64,000 nucleotides of DNA from Telluribacter humicola (lineage in GTDB: Bacteria; Bacteroidota; Bacteroidia; Cytophagales; Spirosomataceae). This document shows positions 23,129 through 31,169 of this stretch, piece after piece; position 1 is the first letter of the stretch, and each line of letters opens with the position of its first letter. The notes below the pieces were generated by a model. It searched no databases, was not told where the DNA came from, and saw nothing but the letters and a program-made list of their open reading frames with translations. The stretch lies in NCBI RefSeq assembly GCF_017355935.1, contig NZ_JAFIQT010000001.1:310001-374000 (forward strand), in the 5' to 3' direction. A program made the position numbers and the translations under genes.

Positions 23129-23805
23129 AGCTCCTCACCTCCTTTCTCATACGACTCATGGGCTACTACCCACACCCACTCGTTCCGCTCCCAGCTATCC
23201 GGACGTGTCTTCTGCCAGAAGGAGGAGAATGATTTAATTGGGTTGCAGATCACCAGCGGATCCGTATAGTGCAGGTACCCCAATCCACCTTCGGCATCGG
23301 CAATGCCTTCCGCCTTAGCATCTTTCTCAGATATATCCTGCACCCGCTGAACGGACAGTCCGGTGATCCGTTGCCAGATCCGGGCCAGCGCCAGCGGCAT
23401 CGTATGGGCCGGATGCCAGCCGCCGTGCAGGCGGGCCAGGCGCTCGGCTTCCGCTTCAGTAGCGATATCCGCCCGGTACAGCGCCTTCTCCCTGACGTAA
23501 GTACCACCCAGCTGCTTCGGGCAAATCCACCGCTCCCGGATCCACAGCAGGTCACCCACTACACCCAGGGGACACTTCACCGTAATCATCCGGCCGCCGT
23601 CCCGGTCTTTCATCCAGGCGTACAAACCGTCGCCCGAGGTCGAAGGGTAGATGCCGTGGTTTTCCCAGCGGTCAGGCTCCATGTTTATGTTTTCCAGCTC
23701 CGAAAGGCAGCGGGTCTGGCTTTTGCGTCCTTCCCGGAGAGAAGGGATCAGCAGGGTGTCCACCGAAAGCGGACGGGTACGGGCAGTTTCGATCGTCATC
23801 AACAT
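23125..23805 (-). CDS. ASCH-domain-like phage protein (second copy of the fold)
   Basis: 226 residues. The pattern LLIPSLREGRKSQTR, VGDLLWIRERWI, LYRADI, HTMPLALARIWQRITGLSVQ, VQDISEKDAKAEGI and ERNEWVWVVAHE is the standard arrangement of phage ASCH proteins as I know them. Such proteins are common in phage early regions; the function is not established. It ends in KGGEEL at the junction to the next gene. Also note a few cysteines but no cluster. Confidence 0.7.
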   Translation of the reverse strand: MLMTIETARTRPLSVDTLLIPSLREGRKSQTRCLSELENINMEPDRWENHGIYPSTSGDGLYAWMKDRDGGRMITVKCPLGVVGDLLWIRERWICPKQLGGTYVREKALYRADIATEAEAERLARLHGGWHPAHTMPLALARIWQRITGLSVQRVQDISEKDAKAEGIADAEGGLGYLHYTDPLVICNPIKSFSSFWQKTRPDSWERNEWVWVVAHESYEKGGEEL

Positions 23806-24020
23806 ACAGGTGAGGGAATTGAGAGTTCTGGTAAATCGTTGTAGTAAATCCGGTTGATCGGGCTGAACGGATCCTTCGAGAGGTCAGCCAGGCGGTTCGC
23901 GCTGGCGTTATCCTGGGCATCTTCGTCGTACATCCGTTGGTGGGTAGCGCAGCGGGTCGAGCGACCGAGCACATTCGCGATGGCCGGGCGGTCGCAGTAC
24001 AGGCATCTATCCCCGTACAT
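23799..24020 (-). CDS. Small zinc-finger-like protein
   Basis: 73 residues. CLYC near residue 6 and CATH near 24 give a C-x2-C...C-x2-H pattern for one zinc. The ATG at 24020 is preceded by AAAGGAGGTG, one of the cleanest Shine-Dalgarno sequences in the window. The start overlaps a 20-codon leader frame (24007-24069). It overlaps the next gene by 7 nt. Confidence 0.55.
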   Translation of the reverse strand: MYGDRCLYCDRPAIANVLGRSTRCATHQRMYDEDAQDNASANRLADLSKDPFSPINRIYYNDLPELSIPSPVC

Positions 24021-24069
24021 CCCGCACCTCCTTTCGGCACAAGGCCATAGTTCTTCTTGTCTTTTTCAT
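24007..24069 (-). CDS. Possible 20-residue leader peptide overlapping the next start
   Basis: ATG at 24069, TAG at 24007-24009; the frame begins MKKTRRTMALCRKEVRDV and runs through the Shine-Dalgarno and start of the gene at 24020. KEV is encoded by the Shine-Dalgarno, as in two other junctions. It may couple or attenuate translation of the zinc-finger gene. A chance frame is possible. Confidence 0.35.
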   Translation of the reverse strand: MKKTRRTMALCRKEVRDVRG

Positions 24070-24072
24070 CTC

Positions 24073-24107
24073 TTTAAGTGGTTTGAATTGATTTACAGTC
24101 TTACAAA
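24073..24107 (-). promoter_or_regulatory. Recurrent upstream motif plus one TTTGTAAG octamer
   Basis: Read on the minus strand: TTTGTAAG, then CTGTAAATCAATT, then CACTTAAAG, ending 4 nt before the leader start. TTACAGTCTTACAAA (15 bp, plus strand) is shared exactly with the array at 11.37 kb. A promoter or operator is likely. Confidence 0.45.
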
Positions 24108-24123
24108 TGGGTATTCAAAATTT

Positions 24124-24333
24124 TCAAAGGGGGGAAAGGGGGCGGTCCGAAATCGGATCCAGATCCGAGTGCCCGCAGTGCTCACAGGTTTTATCCTGCT
24201 TTGGGCCTTGCTGATGCGTACAGATCAGGCACTCCCAACCCCGTACCGGATAGGCTTCTACCTCTATGATCTCATCATCGTCATCATCATCGAAGGCCTC
24301 CCAGTCATCATCGTCGTAGGTATCTATGCTCAT
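24124..24333 (-). CDS. Small acidic zinc-ribbon protein
   Basis: 69 residues. The N-terminus is extremely acidic (DDDDWEAFDDDDDDE) and the C-terminal half holds a zinc ribbon of two CxxC pairs (CLIC and CEHC, 11 residues apart). Could mimic nucleic acid and contact RNA polymerase or a nuclease, but that is speculation. Confidence 0.55.
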   Translation of the reverse strand: MSIDTYDDDDWEAFDDDDDDEIIEVEAYPVRGWECLICTHQQGPKQDKTCEHCGHSDLDPISDRPLSPL

Positions 24334-24344
24334 GGTTTCTAAGG

Positions 24345-24752
24345 TTATTGATCTTTATCCACCATAATCACCTCCTGATCATCGGCCGCCAGGAACAAGT
24401 TGCCGGTATTGATCGCTTCCACCGCGTTCAGCGCCAGGTACACCTGTTGCAGATCTTTGCACTCCAATAGCTTCCGGGCGAAGGTGTCGAGCACATTCTT
24501 ACACGATACCAGTCGGGGGTAATCATCCCCCCAGCGCTGGATGGTATCCTGCCTGAGCTTATTCGTAATAGGTTTCAGCTGCGGGGCCATGGCCGGATCG
24601 ATCCCGGCCAGCAGGATCACCGCCAGATCTGCCAGCATCAGGTTGGCTCCGTAAGCTTTCATTTTGGTGGCGCTCACCACGACAGGCACCTCCTTCTTCT
24701 GGGGAGCAAATGCGTGACTGGCAATTGCAACTTTACGTGGGTTCTTTTTCAT
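24345..24752 (-). CDS. Phage protein of unknown function next to SSB
   Basis: Not recognised. 135 residues, helical, with NLMLADLAVILLAGIDPAM and CKNVLDTFARKLLECKDL. No signal peptide. Lies in the replication block. Confidence 0.45.
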   Translation of the reverse strand: MKKNPRKVAIASHAFAPQKKEVPVVVSATKMKAYGANLMLADLAVILLAGIDPAMAPQLKPITNKLRQDTIQRWGDDYPRLVSCKNVLDTFARKLLECKDLQQVYLALNAVEAINTGNLFLAADDQEVIMVDKDQ

Positions 24753-24787
24753 TCCGTGATTTCAGTTATAGTTGGAGATTTGGTAGT

Positions 24788-24816
24788 GGCCAGCCCCAAC
24801 ACCTTCGGGGCTGGCC
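24788..24816 (-). other. Strong stem-loop after the SSB-like gene
   Basis: GGCCAGCCCC and GGGGCTGGCC, a 10-bp GC-rich stem with a 9-nt loop, 10 nt after the stop at 24827. No T-run on the minus strand, so it may protect or process the mRNA rather than terminate. Confidence 0.55.
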
Positions 24817-24826
24817 GGGTAATAGC

Positions 24827-25534
24827 TTAGAAGGGCAGATCGTCGTTGTCATTCTCCGACCAGGTGAGCGAAGCCGGCAGCGGATCCGCTACGGCTGGAC
24901 GAGCCTGAGCCTGCGTAGTCGCTACCGGCGGAGCACTCTGTTTGCTCACGAAGTAGTTATCAATAATATCATAGGCAGTATTAGCCAATCCATTATCCAC
25001 CACCGACAGCGCACCACCAAACCCGAACTTAGGTACGGTATATGGCTTACCTTCGTGCTCACGGGATTCAAACTCACTCACCAGGATCCACTCATCCTGC
25101 CAGCGTTTCCCAAATTTCTCAATGGTACCAAAGTTGAGCAGCTGAGCGCCTTTCAGTTTGATATTGATGATGACACCCTTGGTGCTCATCGCATAGATCG
25201 AGCGGGTAAACTTACCCCCCGATCCATTCACTACGTTTTTGATCTGGCTGTACAGTCCGGTAGCGATGGGGGAGTTATCGCGAAAGGATACGCGCAGGTT
25301 CTCAAAGCGCGTGTCTATCACTTCGTTGGAGTAGATGCCCAGCTTTTTGTCTTCGTTAAAGCCCGTAATACAGGTCATGAATTTCAGGGCCAGGAATTTG
25401 AAGGGAAGCTTCATAGGTACCTGTTCCGACGAGTCCTTATCGTAGTAGCAGAAGGCCGCTTTTTCAGAATTCCATTCGAGGTAGTACTGGGCGGGGTTGG
25501 CAACAACGCCCATAGTCTCATTGTGACGTGACAT
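24827..25534 (-). CDS. Probable phage single-stranded-DNA-binding protein
   Basis: I choose the ATG at 25534 (235 residues); an upstream frame to 25582 adds an unlikely lead. The N-terminal 185 residues are beta-rich (VPMKLPFKFLALKFM, GVIINIKLKGAQLLNFG). A Pro/Ala/Thr linker is followed by the acidic tip WSENDNDDLPF, the hallmark of SSB C-terminal tails that recruit partners. It lies just downstream of the primase-helicase block. SSB role inferred from the tail and location; no classical OB motif was recognised. Confidence 0.65.
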   Translation of the reverse strand: MSRHNETMGVVANPAQYYLEWNSEKAAFCYYDKDSSEQVPMKLPFKFLALKFMTCITGFNEDKKLGIYSNEVIDTRFENLRVSFRDNSPIATGLYSQIKNVVNGSGGKFTRSIYAMSTKGVIINIKLKGAQLLNFGTIEKFGKRWQDEWILVSEFESREHEGKPYTVPKFGFGGALSVVDNGLANTAYDIIDNYFVSKQSAPPVATTQAQARPAVADPLPASLTWSENDNDDLPF

Positions 25535-25578
25535 AAATAGGATTTTGATATAGTTGGTAAAAAGACTGGGATTTGATT

Positions 25579-25932
25579 TCAATGGACAGACTCAGGGATG
25601 ACTTCGGCTTGGAGATACACACAAACCACATAGTGCTTACGGCCCGTAGGTACCGGTATGCCATCTACTAGTTCAGATTGAGGAACATAGCCCAATATGC
25701 GTCCTTGTGAATTTTTTAGGTGCTCCGGATTGTAGACATATCCTTTGACAGCACACCATGCCGACAGTTGCTGCATCAAACGTGGGATACTAATAGTCCC
25801 TTTGCCAACCAGGCAATAACTCTCCTTCAACTCGATAACGGGGAGTTTCTTATTCAATCGCTCCGGAGTGAAGTACGCTTCGGCCCAATCGACGAAGGTG
25901 ACGTAAGGTGATGGATGTTCCTGATTCATCAT
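25579..25932 (-). CDS. Stand-alone copy of the primase-helicase C-terminal domain (1)
   Basis: 117 residues. VDWAEAYFTPERLNKKLPV, YCLVGKGTISIPRLMQQL, WCAVKGYVYNPEHLKN and YVVCVYLQAEVIP line up with the last 115 residues of the large primase-helicase (26443-29382) and with the neighbour at 25971. In viral D5/SF3 helicases the C-terminal part is a winged-helix DNA-binding domain. A free copy could bind the same DNA or compete in the hexamer; that is inference. Confidence 0.6.
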   Translation of the reverse strand: MMNQEHPSPYVTFVDWAEAYFTPERLNKKLPVIELKESYCLVGKGTISIPRLMQQLSAWCAVKGYVYNPEHLKNSQGRILGYVPQSELVDGIPVPTGRKHYVVCVYLQAEVIPESVH

Positions 25933-25970
25933 GATTTACTTTAAGTGGTGATAGGATGGATGTACAGCGA

Positions 25971-26408
25971 TCAGTCGAGTGGGTAATCCACTGTTACTAA
26001 GTCCCAAAAAGATTTTCGGGTTGTGAAGACAGGTATAGGTATATCCGGGCTGGTTTGGATGTAGGCGCAGATGGCAATAGTTGTTTCAGAGCGATCTTCG
26101 ACTCTTGCACCACGGTAATAGCTTACATCTGGTATGTCCAAGGTGAAATATCCATCCCGGGTGTTAACTACCTCCTTCGGATTGTAGACATACCCTTTTG
26201 ATTCAGCCCAACTTTTCAATCTTTCAATGAATGTTTTATAATCGATGGAGCCTTTACCAACCAGCTTATACGCTTCAATCGCATGCTGTATAGGTACGGC
26301 ACAATTCAGGCGCTTCGCTTCGTGGGTAAAATAGCCTTCGGCCCAATCCTGAACAGAAGTGGGGAAGTCTTTGGGGAGTCTTGGCAATGGCATTGGCATA
26401 GGTATCAA
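25971..26408 (-). CDS. Stand-alone copy of the primase-helicase C-terminal domain (2)
   Basis: 145 residues. VQDWAEGYFTHEAKRLNCAV, YKLVGKGSIDYKTFIERL, WAESKGYVYNPKEVVNTRDG and IAICAYIQTSPDIPIP match the helicase end (AWADAYF, LRNWCYFKGYTLNPPDALNTGD, VCIYIQTDENIPI) closely in order and spacing. The start is preceded by the recurrent TGTAAATCAATT motif, so this gene has its own control rather than only helicase readthrough. Confidence 0.62.
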   Translation of the reverse strand: MIPMPMPLPRLPKDFPTSVQDWAEGYFTHEAKRLNCAVPIQHAIEAYKLVGKGSIDYKTFIERLKSWAESKGYVYNPKEVVNTRDGYFTLDIPDVSYYRGARVEDRSETTIAICAYIQTSPDIPIPVFTTRKSFWDLVTVDYPLD

Positions 26409-26412
26409 TGAT

Positions 26413-26437
26413 TAAAGTGTTATAGAATTGATTTACA
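26413..26437 (-). promoter_or_regulatory. Recurrent upstream motif
   Basis: Minus-strand TGTAAATCAATT, 6 nt, CACTTTAA, placed between the helicase stop and the gene at 26408. One of four copies. Confidence 0.45.
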
Positions 26438-26442
26438 TTCGA

Positions 26443-29382
26443 TCAGAAGGGCAGGTCATCGGAGACCTCTTTCGTAATGGGGATGTTCTCATCCGTCTGG
26501 ATGTAGATACACACCACACTCTCTTTGGTATTGGTATCGACCCACTCCCCACCCTGGAATTTCTTCTTGGGCAGCCAGTTCACAATCCGCTTATCCCCCG
26601 TATTGAGCGCATCGGGTGGGTTCAGGGTGTAGCCCTTGAAGTAGCACCAGTTGCGTAGCTTCTCGTTGAAGCCCTGCGAACTGAGGTTAGCCTGCCCCTC
26701 CCGCTTGTACGTCTCCAGCGCCATGTAGTGAGGTACCATGCGGTCCAGCCGCTTATTGGCTTCCGAGAAGTAGGCATCCGCCCAGGCGTGGAAGGTTTCA
26801 CCCATGGCATTCTTGTACTGGTTCATCATCAGGCTTTCCATCGGCGGCTCCACCTGGCCATGCTGCATCCAGGCACGGCAGCAGTAGGCCGCCGTATTCA
26901 GAAACAGGTTCCACTCGGTTTCCGAAAACTCCCGGAACAGCGACTTGCCAAACTCCTGGATAGGCGTCCGCTCTTCGCGGTACTCCCCGTTGGGGTTTTT
27001 GTGGTAGTAGTCCGAGAAGGCCGTAAACCATAGCCGGCGGCGGGTCGTCTTATCATTCTTCTTGGGCGGGAAGTTCGAGGTAATGCACAGCTTAGGCGAC
27101 TTCGAGAACGGGATCGTATACCCCTGGGTACCCTTCGGGTTTACTTTCAGCGGGCCGGTGATGACAGAATAGAAAAAATCGAAATTGAAGTACTTCGAAG
27201 CGTCGTCGATAAAGATCAGGTCGGTATGCTCACTGATATTTTCGTACAAGTGCGGGTTCATCGTCAGCTTGTCATTCCGGCCGTCGAAGTACTCGTTTTT
27301 CATCAGGTCATACAGCGACTGATAAAACATCGACTTACCGGTACCGCCATTGCTATCCTCCGAGTTCTCGATATTATAGTCCACCGACCACACACAAAGC
27401 GGATTGGCCGGGTCTTTGTAGCGGTGCAGCAGGTAGCCGTAGCTGATGAGCTTGCTGATCAGGTGCTGTTTCTGCTCCTGAATCTCTTCGTCCGATAGCA
27501 GCGGGCCATCAATGGACCAGCGGTGTTGCTGCAGGTACTCAAGTTTCTGCTGCGGGGAGAGCTGATCCAGTTGATCTTCCAGCTCCTTCCGCCAGAATAC
27601 CCGGCTGGTATTGATCGCGAAGCGAAGAAACATACAATCGTAGCGGTGGATGGTGATGTCCCACTGGCCCCGGTCATTCCGGAATATCGTAAAAGGCGCC
27701 TCCTTCAACTCCACCTGGTGCGGAATGACCTCTTCCTCCCATACGTAGCGGTCACACTGGGCCGGCTTGCTGGTTTCGATCCCATCCTTGGTAATCTTCC
27801 AGATTTCGTTCGGGAAGAACATGTACTGATAGTCCCGGTCATGGTCATCGAATGGCAGACGGATCTCCCGGAGGTTGGCCAGCGACTTATCAGAAAAGTG
27901 GGGGCTGCGGTGAAAGGCATTTTTCAGATCTATATTGGCGTGGATCTGATCCAGAAAGCCTTTTACAAAACGGTTCACATGCTTGTATTCCAGCTTCTTG
28001 ACAATATGGGCATCCACCTGAATCAGCACTTCCCCCGATTTTTCCGAGGGCATATCCATCAGACCGAATCCCATCCGGTACAGGAAGTTATAGATCAGCT
28101 CATTGTTGGGCTTGTAGTCAAATTGTAGCCGGCCGTATTTTTTAACAACCTTACCTTCCCGGTTACGTTTAATCTCTTCATCCCAGAACTTTAAGGGATA
28201 GGCTCTTTTCAGCAGGTTCTCAAAATCCCTGTCGTTGTAGTACCGGAAGTAATCTCGTATGTCCTTGCAGGCCTTTCCACGCAGATCACGACGGCGACGC
28301 AGTTCTTCAGGCAGATAAATAGTATGGATATCCAAATACTTAAGAGCGATTTTTAACGCCTCCCGCTTGCCGGTTTCATCGATGTCGGGCAGGTTATACA
28401 GCTTTTCAGCATACCCCATCAGGCGGCTAACCTGGTAGCCTTCCAGCGTTGCGGTTTCACCGTTGAGCCACACCACCGGATAGCCCAGAGCCGCCACATT
28501 CAGGGCATCCGAGCCACCGGTACAGAGCAATACCTCCGGCAACTTTTCTTCCCGCTTGACGGAAGTACCTTCGCCCTCTTCGTCGTCTTCGTCGTCTTTT
28601 TTCTTCTTCTGAAGGTCCTGCCATTTCTCTACCACCTGGCTAATGCCGAACATATAGTTTTCCGGCTTCTTCCCGGACGAGAAAAAACGGAACTGCGGGT
28701 CCCGCTCTTTGGGCTTATAGAACTTCTGCCACTGGCCCTCGTTGAACATCAGGATGGGGTAGATGTCCGTTGAGAAAAAAGTATGAACAGTGAGTACACC
28801 CGTGTTTTTGTCAGGACTCACGATTGAATAGCATTGAAGGCTATACAGATTATATTCTTTACATAGTTTAAGTGCTGCTTTATAGCCGGTTTCATCAGAG
28901 GGTTTCTCTTTTTTGGACGAGTCAGCACCTTTTTTGGAAAGGTAAGTCCATATGTTTTCAGCGAAAATGGACTTAAACTCATCGGTCGTCCAATCTTTTT
29001 CAACCCACTTAACTTCGCCTTCGGCTTCGTCTTCGTTCGCCGCGCGTCGCTCGTACCGGGCCTGGGCTTTTTTGAACTTCCGCTCTTCGGTTTCTATCTC
29101 AAAATCATCCGCGATGGCACGGAGCGCGTCGGCAAAGTCCAGCCCCCGCTCCTTCATGACAATATCAACGGCGTTCATGGCGCGGTCCCCCCCGCCAAAA
29201 TCCTTCACCCACCACGTACCGTTATATTCACGAAGAGTACTAGATGGCGTTTTCTCGTCACGTATTGCAAACTTATGGTTCCGACTCCGGGTCGCTGGTT
29301 CTGCCTGGGGGTAGTATTTCAGGATGATATCCAGACCGCCGTTAGTCTGGAGGAATATGTCCTGGGGAGTTAGGGAAAACAT
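26443..29382 (-). CDS. Phage primase-helicase (SF3-type)
   Basis: ATG at 29382, 979 residues; the longer frame to 29448 adds an unlikely 22-residue lead. Residues 1-90 resemble the primase zinc-binding N-terminus (HKFAIRDEKTPSSTLREY, GTWWVKDFGGGDRAMNAVD) but lack the zinc cysteines. Residues about 285-315 look TOPRIM-like (LLCTGGSDALNVAALGY). An SF3 helicase follows, with Walker A GGTGKS near 680, Walker B LIFIDDASK near 724 and a sensor ITSNFPP. The last 115 residues form a domain duplicated in two downstream genes, and the protein ends in SDDLPF, an SSB-like tip. It unwinds and primes phage DNA. Confidence 0.8.
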   Translation of the reverse strand: MFSLTPQDIFLQTNGGLDIILKYYPQAEPATRSRNHKFAIRDEKTPSSTLREYNGTWWVKDFGGGDRAMNAVDIVMKERGLDFADALRAIADDFEIETEERKFKKAQARYERRAANEDEAEGEVKWVEKDWTTDEFKSIFAENIWTYLSKKGADSSKKEKPSDETGYKAALKLCKEYNLYSLQCYSIVSPDKNTGVLTVHTFFSTDIYPILMFNEGQWQKFYKPKERDPQFRFFSSGKKPENYMFGISQVVEKWQDLQKKKKDDEDDEEGEGTSVKREEKLPEVLLCTGGSDALNVAALGYPVVWLNGETATLEGYQVSRLMGYAEKLYNLPDIDETGKREALKIALKYLDIHTIYLPEELRRRRDLRGKACKDIRDYFRYYNDRDFENLLKRAYPLKFWDEEIKRNREGKVVKKYGRLQFDYKPNNELIYNFLYRMGFGLMDMPSEKSGEVLIQVDAHIVKKLEYKHVNRFVKGFLDQIHANIDLKNAFHRSPHFSDKSLANLREIRLPFDDHDRDYQYMFFPNEIWKITKDGIETSKPAQCDRYVWEEEVIPHQVELKEAPFTIFRNDRGQWDITIHRYDCMFLRFAINTSRVFWRKELEDQLDQLSPQQKLEYLQQHRWSIDGPLLSDEEIQEQKQHLISKLISYGYLLHRYKDPANPLCVWSVDYNIENSEDSNGGTGKSMFYQSLYDLMKNEYFDGRNDKLTMNPHLYENISEHTDLIFIDDASKYFNFDFFYSVITGPLKVNPKGTQGYTIPFSKSPKLCITSNFPPKKNDKTTRRRLWFTAFSDYYHKNPNGEYREERTPIQEFGKSLFREFSETEWNLFLNTAAYCCRAWMQHGQVEPPMESLMMNQYKNAMGETFHAWADAYFSEANKRLDRMVPHYMALETYKREGQANLSSQGFNEKLRNWCYFKGYTLNPPDALNTGDKRIVNWLPKKKFQGGEWVDTNTKESVVCIYIQTDENIPITKEVSDDLPF

Positions 29383-29458
29383 ACTAAGGGGGTCAAAACT
29401 GTGAAAAAAGAGGGTGTAATGTGTTTGCCCACATCGCGGGAGGCGCAAACTGCCACCG

Positions 29459-29477
29459 GTGCCAACGCGGTTGGCAC
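29459..29477 (-). other. Stop-proximal stem-loop
   Basis: GTGCCAAC and GTTGGCAC with a 3-nt loop, 35 nt after the stop at 29513 and upstream of the primase-helicase start. Distant member of the GTGCCAC family. Confidence 0.5.
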
Positions 29478-29512
29478 GTCCGGGTCATATCAGTCAGTGA
29501 TCAGGGAATTAC

Positions 29513-29968
29513 TTAATTGACGGGGTTGCGTAGCTTCCTTCGGATCTGCCGGCAGTGCTCGTAGGCCTGGCGGACTTCCGCCTCCTTCATGCCTTTGCCT
29601 ACCAGGTGGTGAAACAGCTCCGAAAGTGCCACCTCAAAATCAAAGAGGATCGTCACGATCTGGTCAATGTCCACCACCCGGAGTCCATAATGATGCGTCG
29701 AGCAGCACAGCGTGAATTTTGTAGGAGCCTGAGCCAGCAACCCCCTCAGGCATTGCTTCATATCATGCTGGCTCAACTCCGACACTTTCAGACAGGTCTG
29801 TTTCAGATCATTGCCGGTGATCATCCGTAGGGTGCCGCTCAGGCAGTCGGCTACCGATTTGATCCGGGCGACGTCGCAGTGGCTGAGTACCACCACACGC
29901 ATCGCCTCCGGATTCAGGCTGGGCGTTGGCCGGCACTTGGGCCGTACCGGTGTAAACTTAGGCTTCAT
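29513..29968 (-). CDS. Early phage protein of unknown function
   Basis: Not recognised. 151 residues, basic N-terminus (KPKFTPVRPKCRPT) then helical. The start lies within a junction with a near-perfect Shine-Dalgarno; the upstream gene's end (KEVGHEA) is encoded across it. Precedes the primase-helicase. Confidence 0.48.
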   Translation of the reverse strand: MKPKFTPVRPKCRPTPSLNPEAMRVVVLSHCDVARIKSVADCLSGTLRMITGNDLKQTCLKVSELSQHDMKQCLRGLLAQAPTKFTLCCSTHHYGLRVVDIDQIVTILFDFEVALSELFHHLVGKGMKEAEVRQAYEHCRQIRRKLRNPVN

Positions 29969-30515
29969 GCCCCACCTCCTTTCTGATCTGGATCCATCCG
30001 GCTTCTATCAATTCTTCTACCGAATAGCCCATGAATGGGACAGCATAGCCCTTTGACTTTAAGTAGTCATATGCTTCAAGAGTATAATAGCTACGGGCGA
30101 TGAAAATGGCGTGGAATAAGCCTTCCTTATCGATATTTAGTAGTACCGAGTCTTCATTTTTGTAGGTATAGAATAGCTGAGCATACCTCTCCTTCACGAA
30201 GTCCTTCTTATACCTTATCTGAAAAGTGTCCCCTTGATGAGCACCATTCAAAATGTTGTATACGATAACAGCATCTTCGAGAGTGATATCTGAGAGTATT
30301 TTCAACTGCAATGCTGAGAACTCAATAAGGAATGAGTCTATGGTAGTCTTATTGCCCTCTTTGATGATCATGGAAGCACAATAGCCTCTTAGCATATGGG
30401 GAATTGCCGCCAGTTTGAACGGTGCATATCCATTATAGCAGACAATCTCCTGATCTATGCCCATATACTGAGCAAAGAACCGGGCTTTCAGATCCAGGGT
30501 TAGTTCAGGCTTCAT
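29958..30515 (-). CDS. Early phage protein of unknown function
   Basis: Not recognised. 185 residues, helical with aromatic clusters (YYTLEAYDYLKSKGY). It ends in RKEVGHEA, identical over seven residues to the end of its upstream neighbour because both ends overlap a copy of the same junction. Confidence 0.48.
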   Translation of the reverse strand: MKPELTLDLKARFFAQYMGIDQEIVCYNGYAPFKLAAIPHMLRGYCASMIIKEGNKTTIDSFLIEFSALQLKILSDITLEDAVIVYNILNGAHQGDTFQIRYKKDFVKERYAQLFYTYKNEDSVLLNIDKEGLFHAIFIARSYYTLEAYDYLKSKGYAVPFMGYSVEELIEAGWIQIRKEVGHEA

Positions 30516-30807
30516 GCCCCACCTCCTTTCCTATAATACGCGCAAAGCGACGGCGCGAGATCCGGTTGAAGGCTTCATCCCTGGCTTTTTCGATCACCGA
30601 CTGTTTAGCCAGGTGCGCATCAAGGGAGAAGCCGGTTTCGAGGTATAATTCATGGGTGACGGTCTTCCATCGCCAGCCGTACCAGGCACGTACGCGGTAC
30701 TGAAGTTGCAGGTAGTACAGGTCTTTGATATTCTGATCAAGACGAACCAACCGGAAGCGGGCCCGGCTGCTGGTCTGGCCAGTGGAGTAGATAAATGGTA
30801 AGATCAT
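30505..30807 (-). CDS. Early phage protein of unknown function
   Basis: Not recognised. 100 residues, very basic and aromatic (LQYRVRAWYGWRWKTVTHEL). It begins MILPF, like the ASCH-like gene at 22757, whose start also follows a junction, and ends in GKEVGHEA. Confidence 0.48.
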   Translation of the reverse strand: MILPFIYSTGQTSSRARFRLVRLDQNIKDLYYLQLQYRVRAWYGWRWKTVTHELYLETGFSLDAHLAKQSVIEKARDEAFNRISRRRFARIIGKEVGHEA

Positions 30808-31169
30808 TGCGCCTCACCTCCTTTCTTAACAATATAGCCACACTTGGACAGTTCCCACGATAACTCCTTAGCGGAGAGCTGCTCTATAATTATGTGCTCC
30901 TCAATGGTTCTCCACCTATCACTAAGAAAACTTTGCTTCTTCAGTTTATAAAGCCCTTCTATGATAGGAGTGATTATAAACCGTACAGTTCGGCTTACAT
31001 TTCCATTAGAATCTATATAAGGTATGATATAATCATAATCAACAGGAAAGTGAAGCTCCGACCAAGGTCGCATTAGATACGCCTTTATATCAAAATCTTT
31101 TGGTAGGTAAATGGATTTCCATTCACGTATTGAATTCTTTATGTTCAAATGACTTAACGTATCTTTCAT
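30804..31169 (-). CDS. Early phage protein of unknown function
   Basis: Not recognised. 121 residues, mixed alpha/beta (LHFPVDYDYIIPYID, TVRFIITPIIEGLYKL). Ends in KKGGEAQ at a junction; AT-richer than most phage genes around it. Confidence 0.48.
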   Translation of the reverse strand: MKDTLSHLNIKNSIREWKSIYLPKDFDIKAYLMRPWSELHFPVDYDYIIPYIDSNGNVSRTVRFIITPIIEGLYKLKKQSFLSDRWRTIEEHIIIEQLSAKELSWELSKCGYIVKKGGEAQ

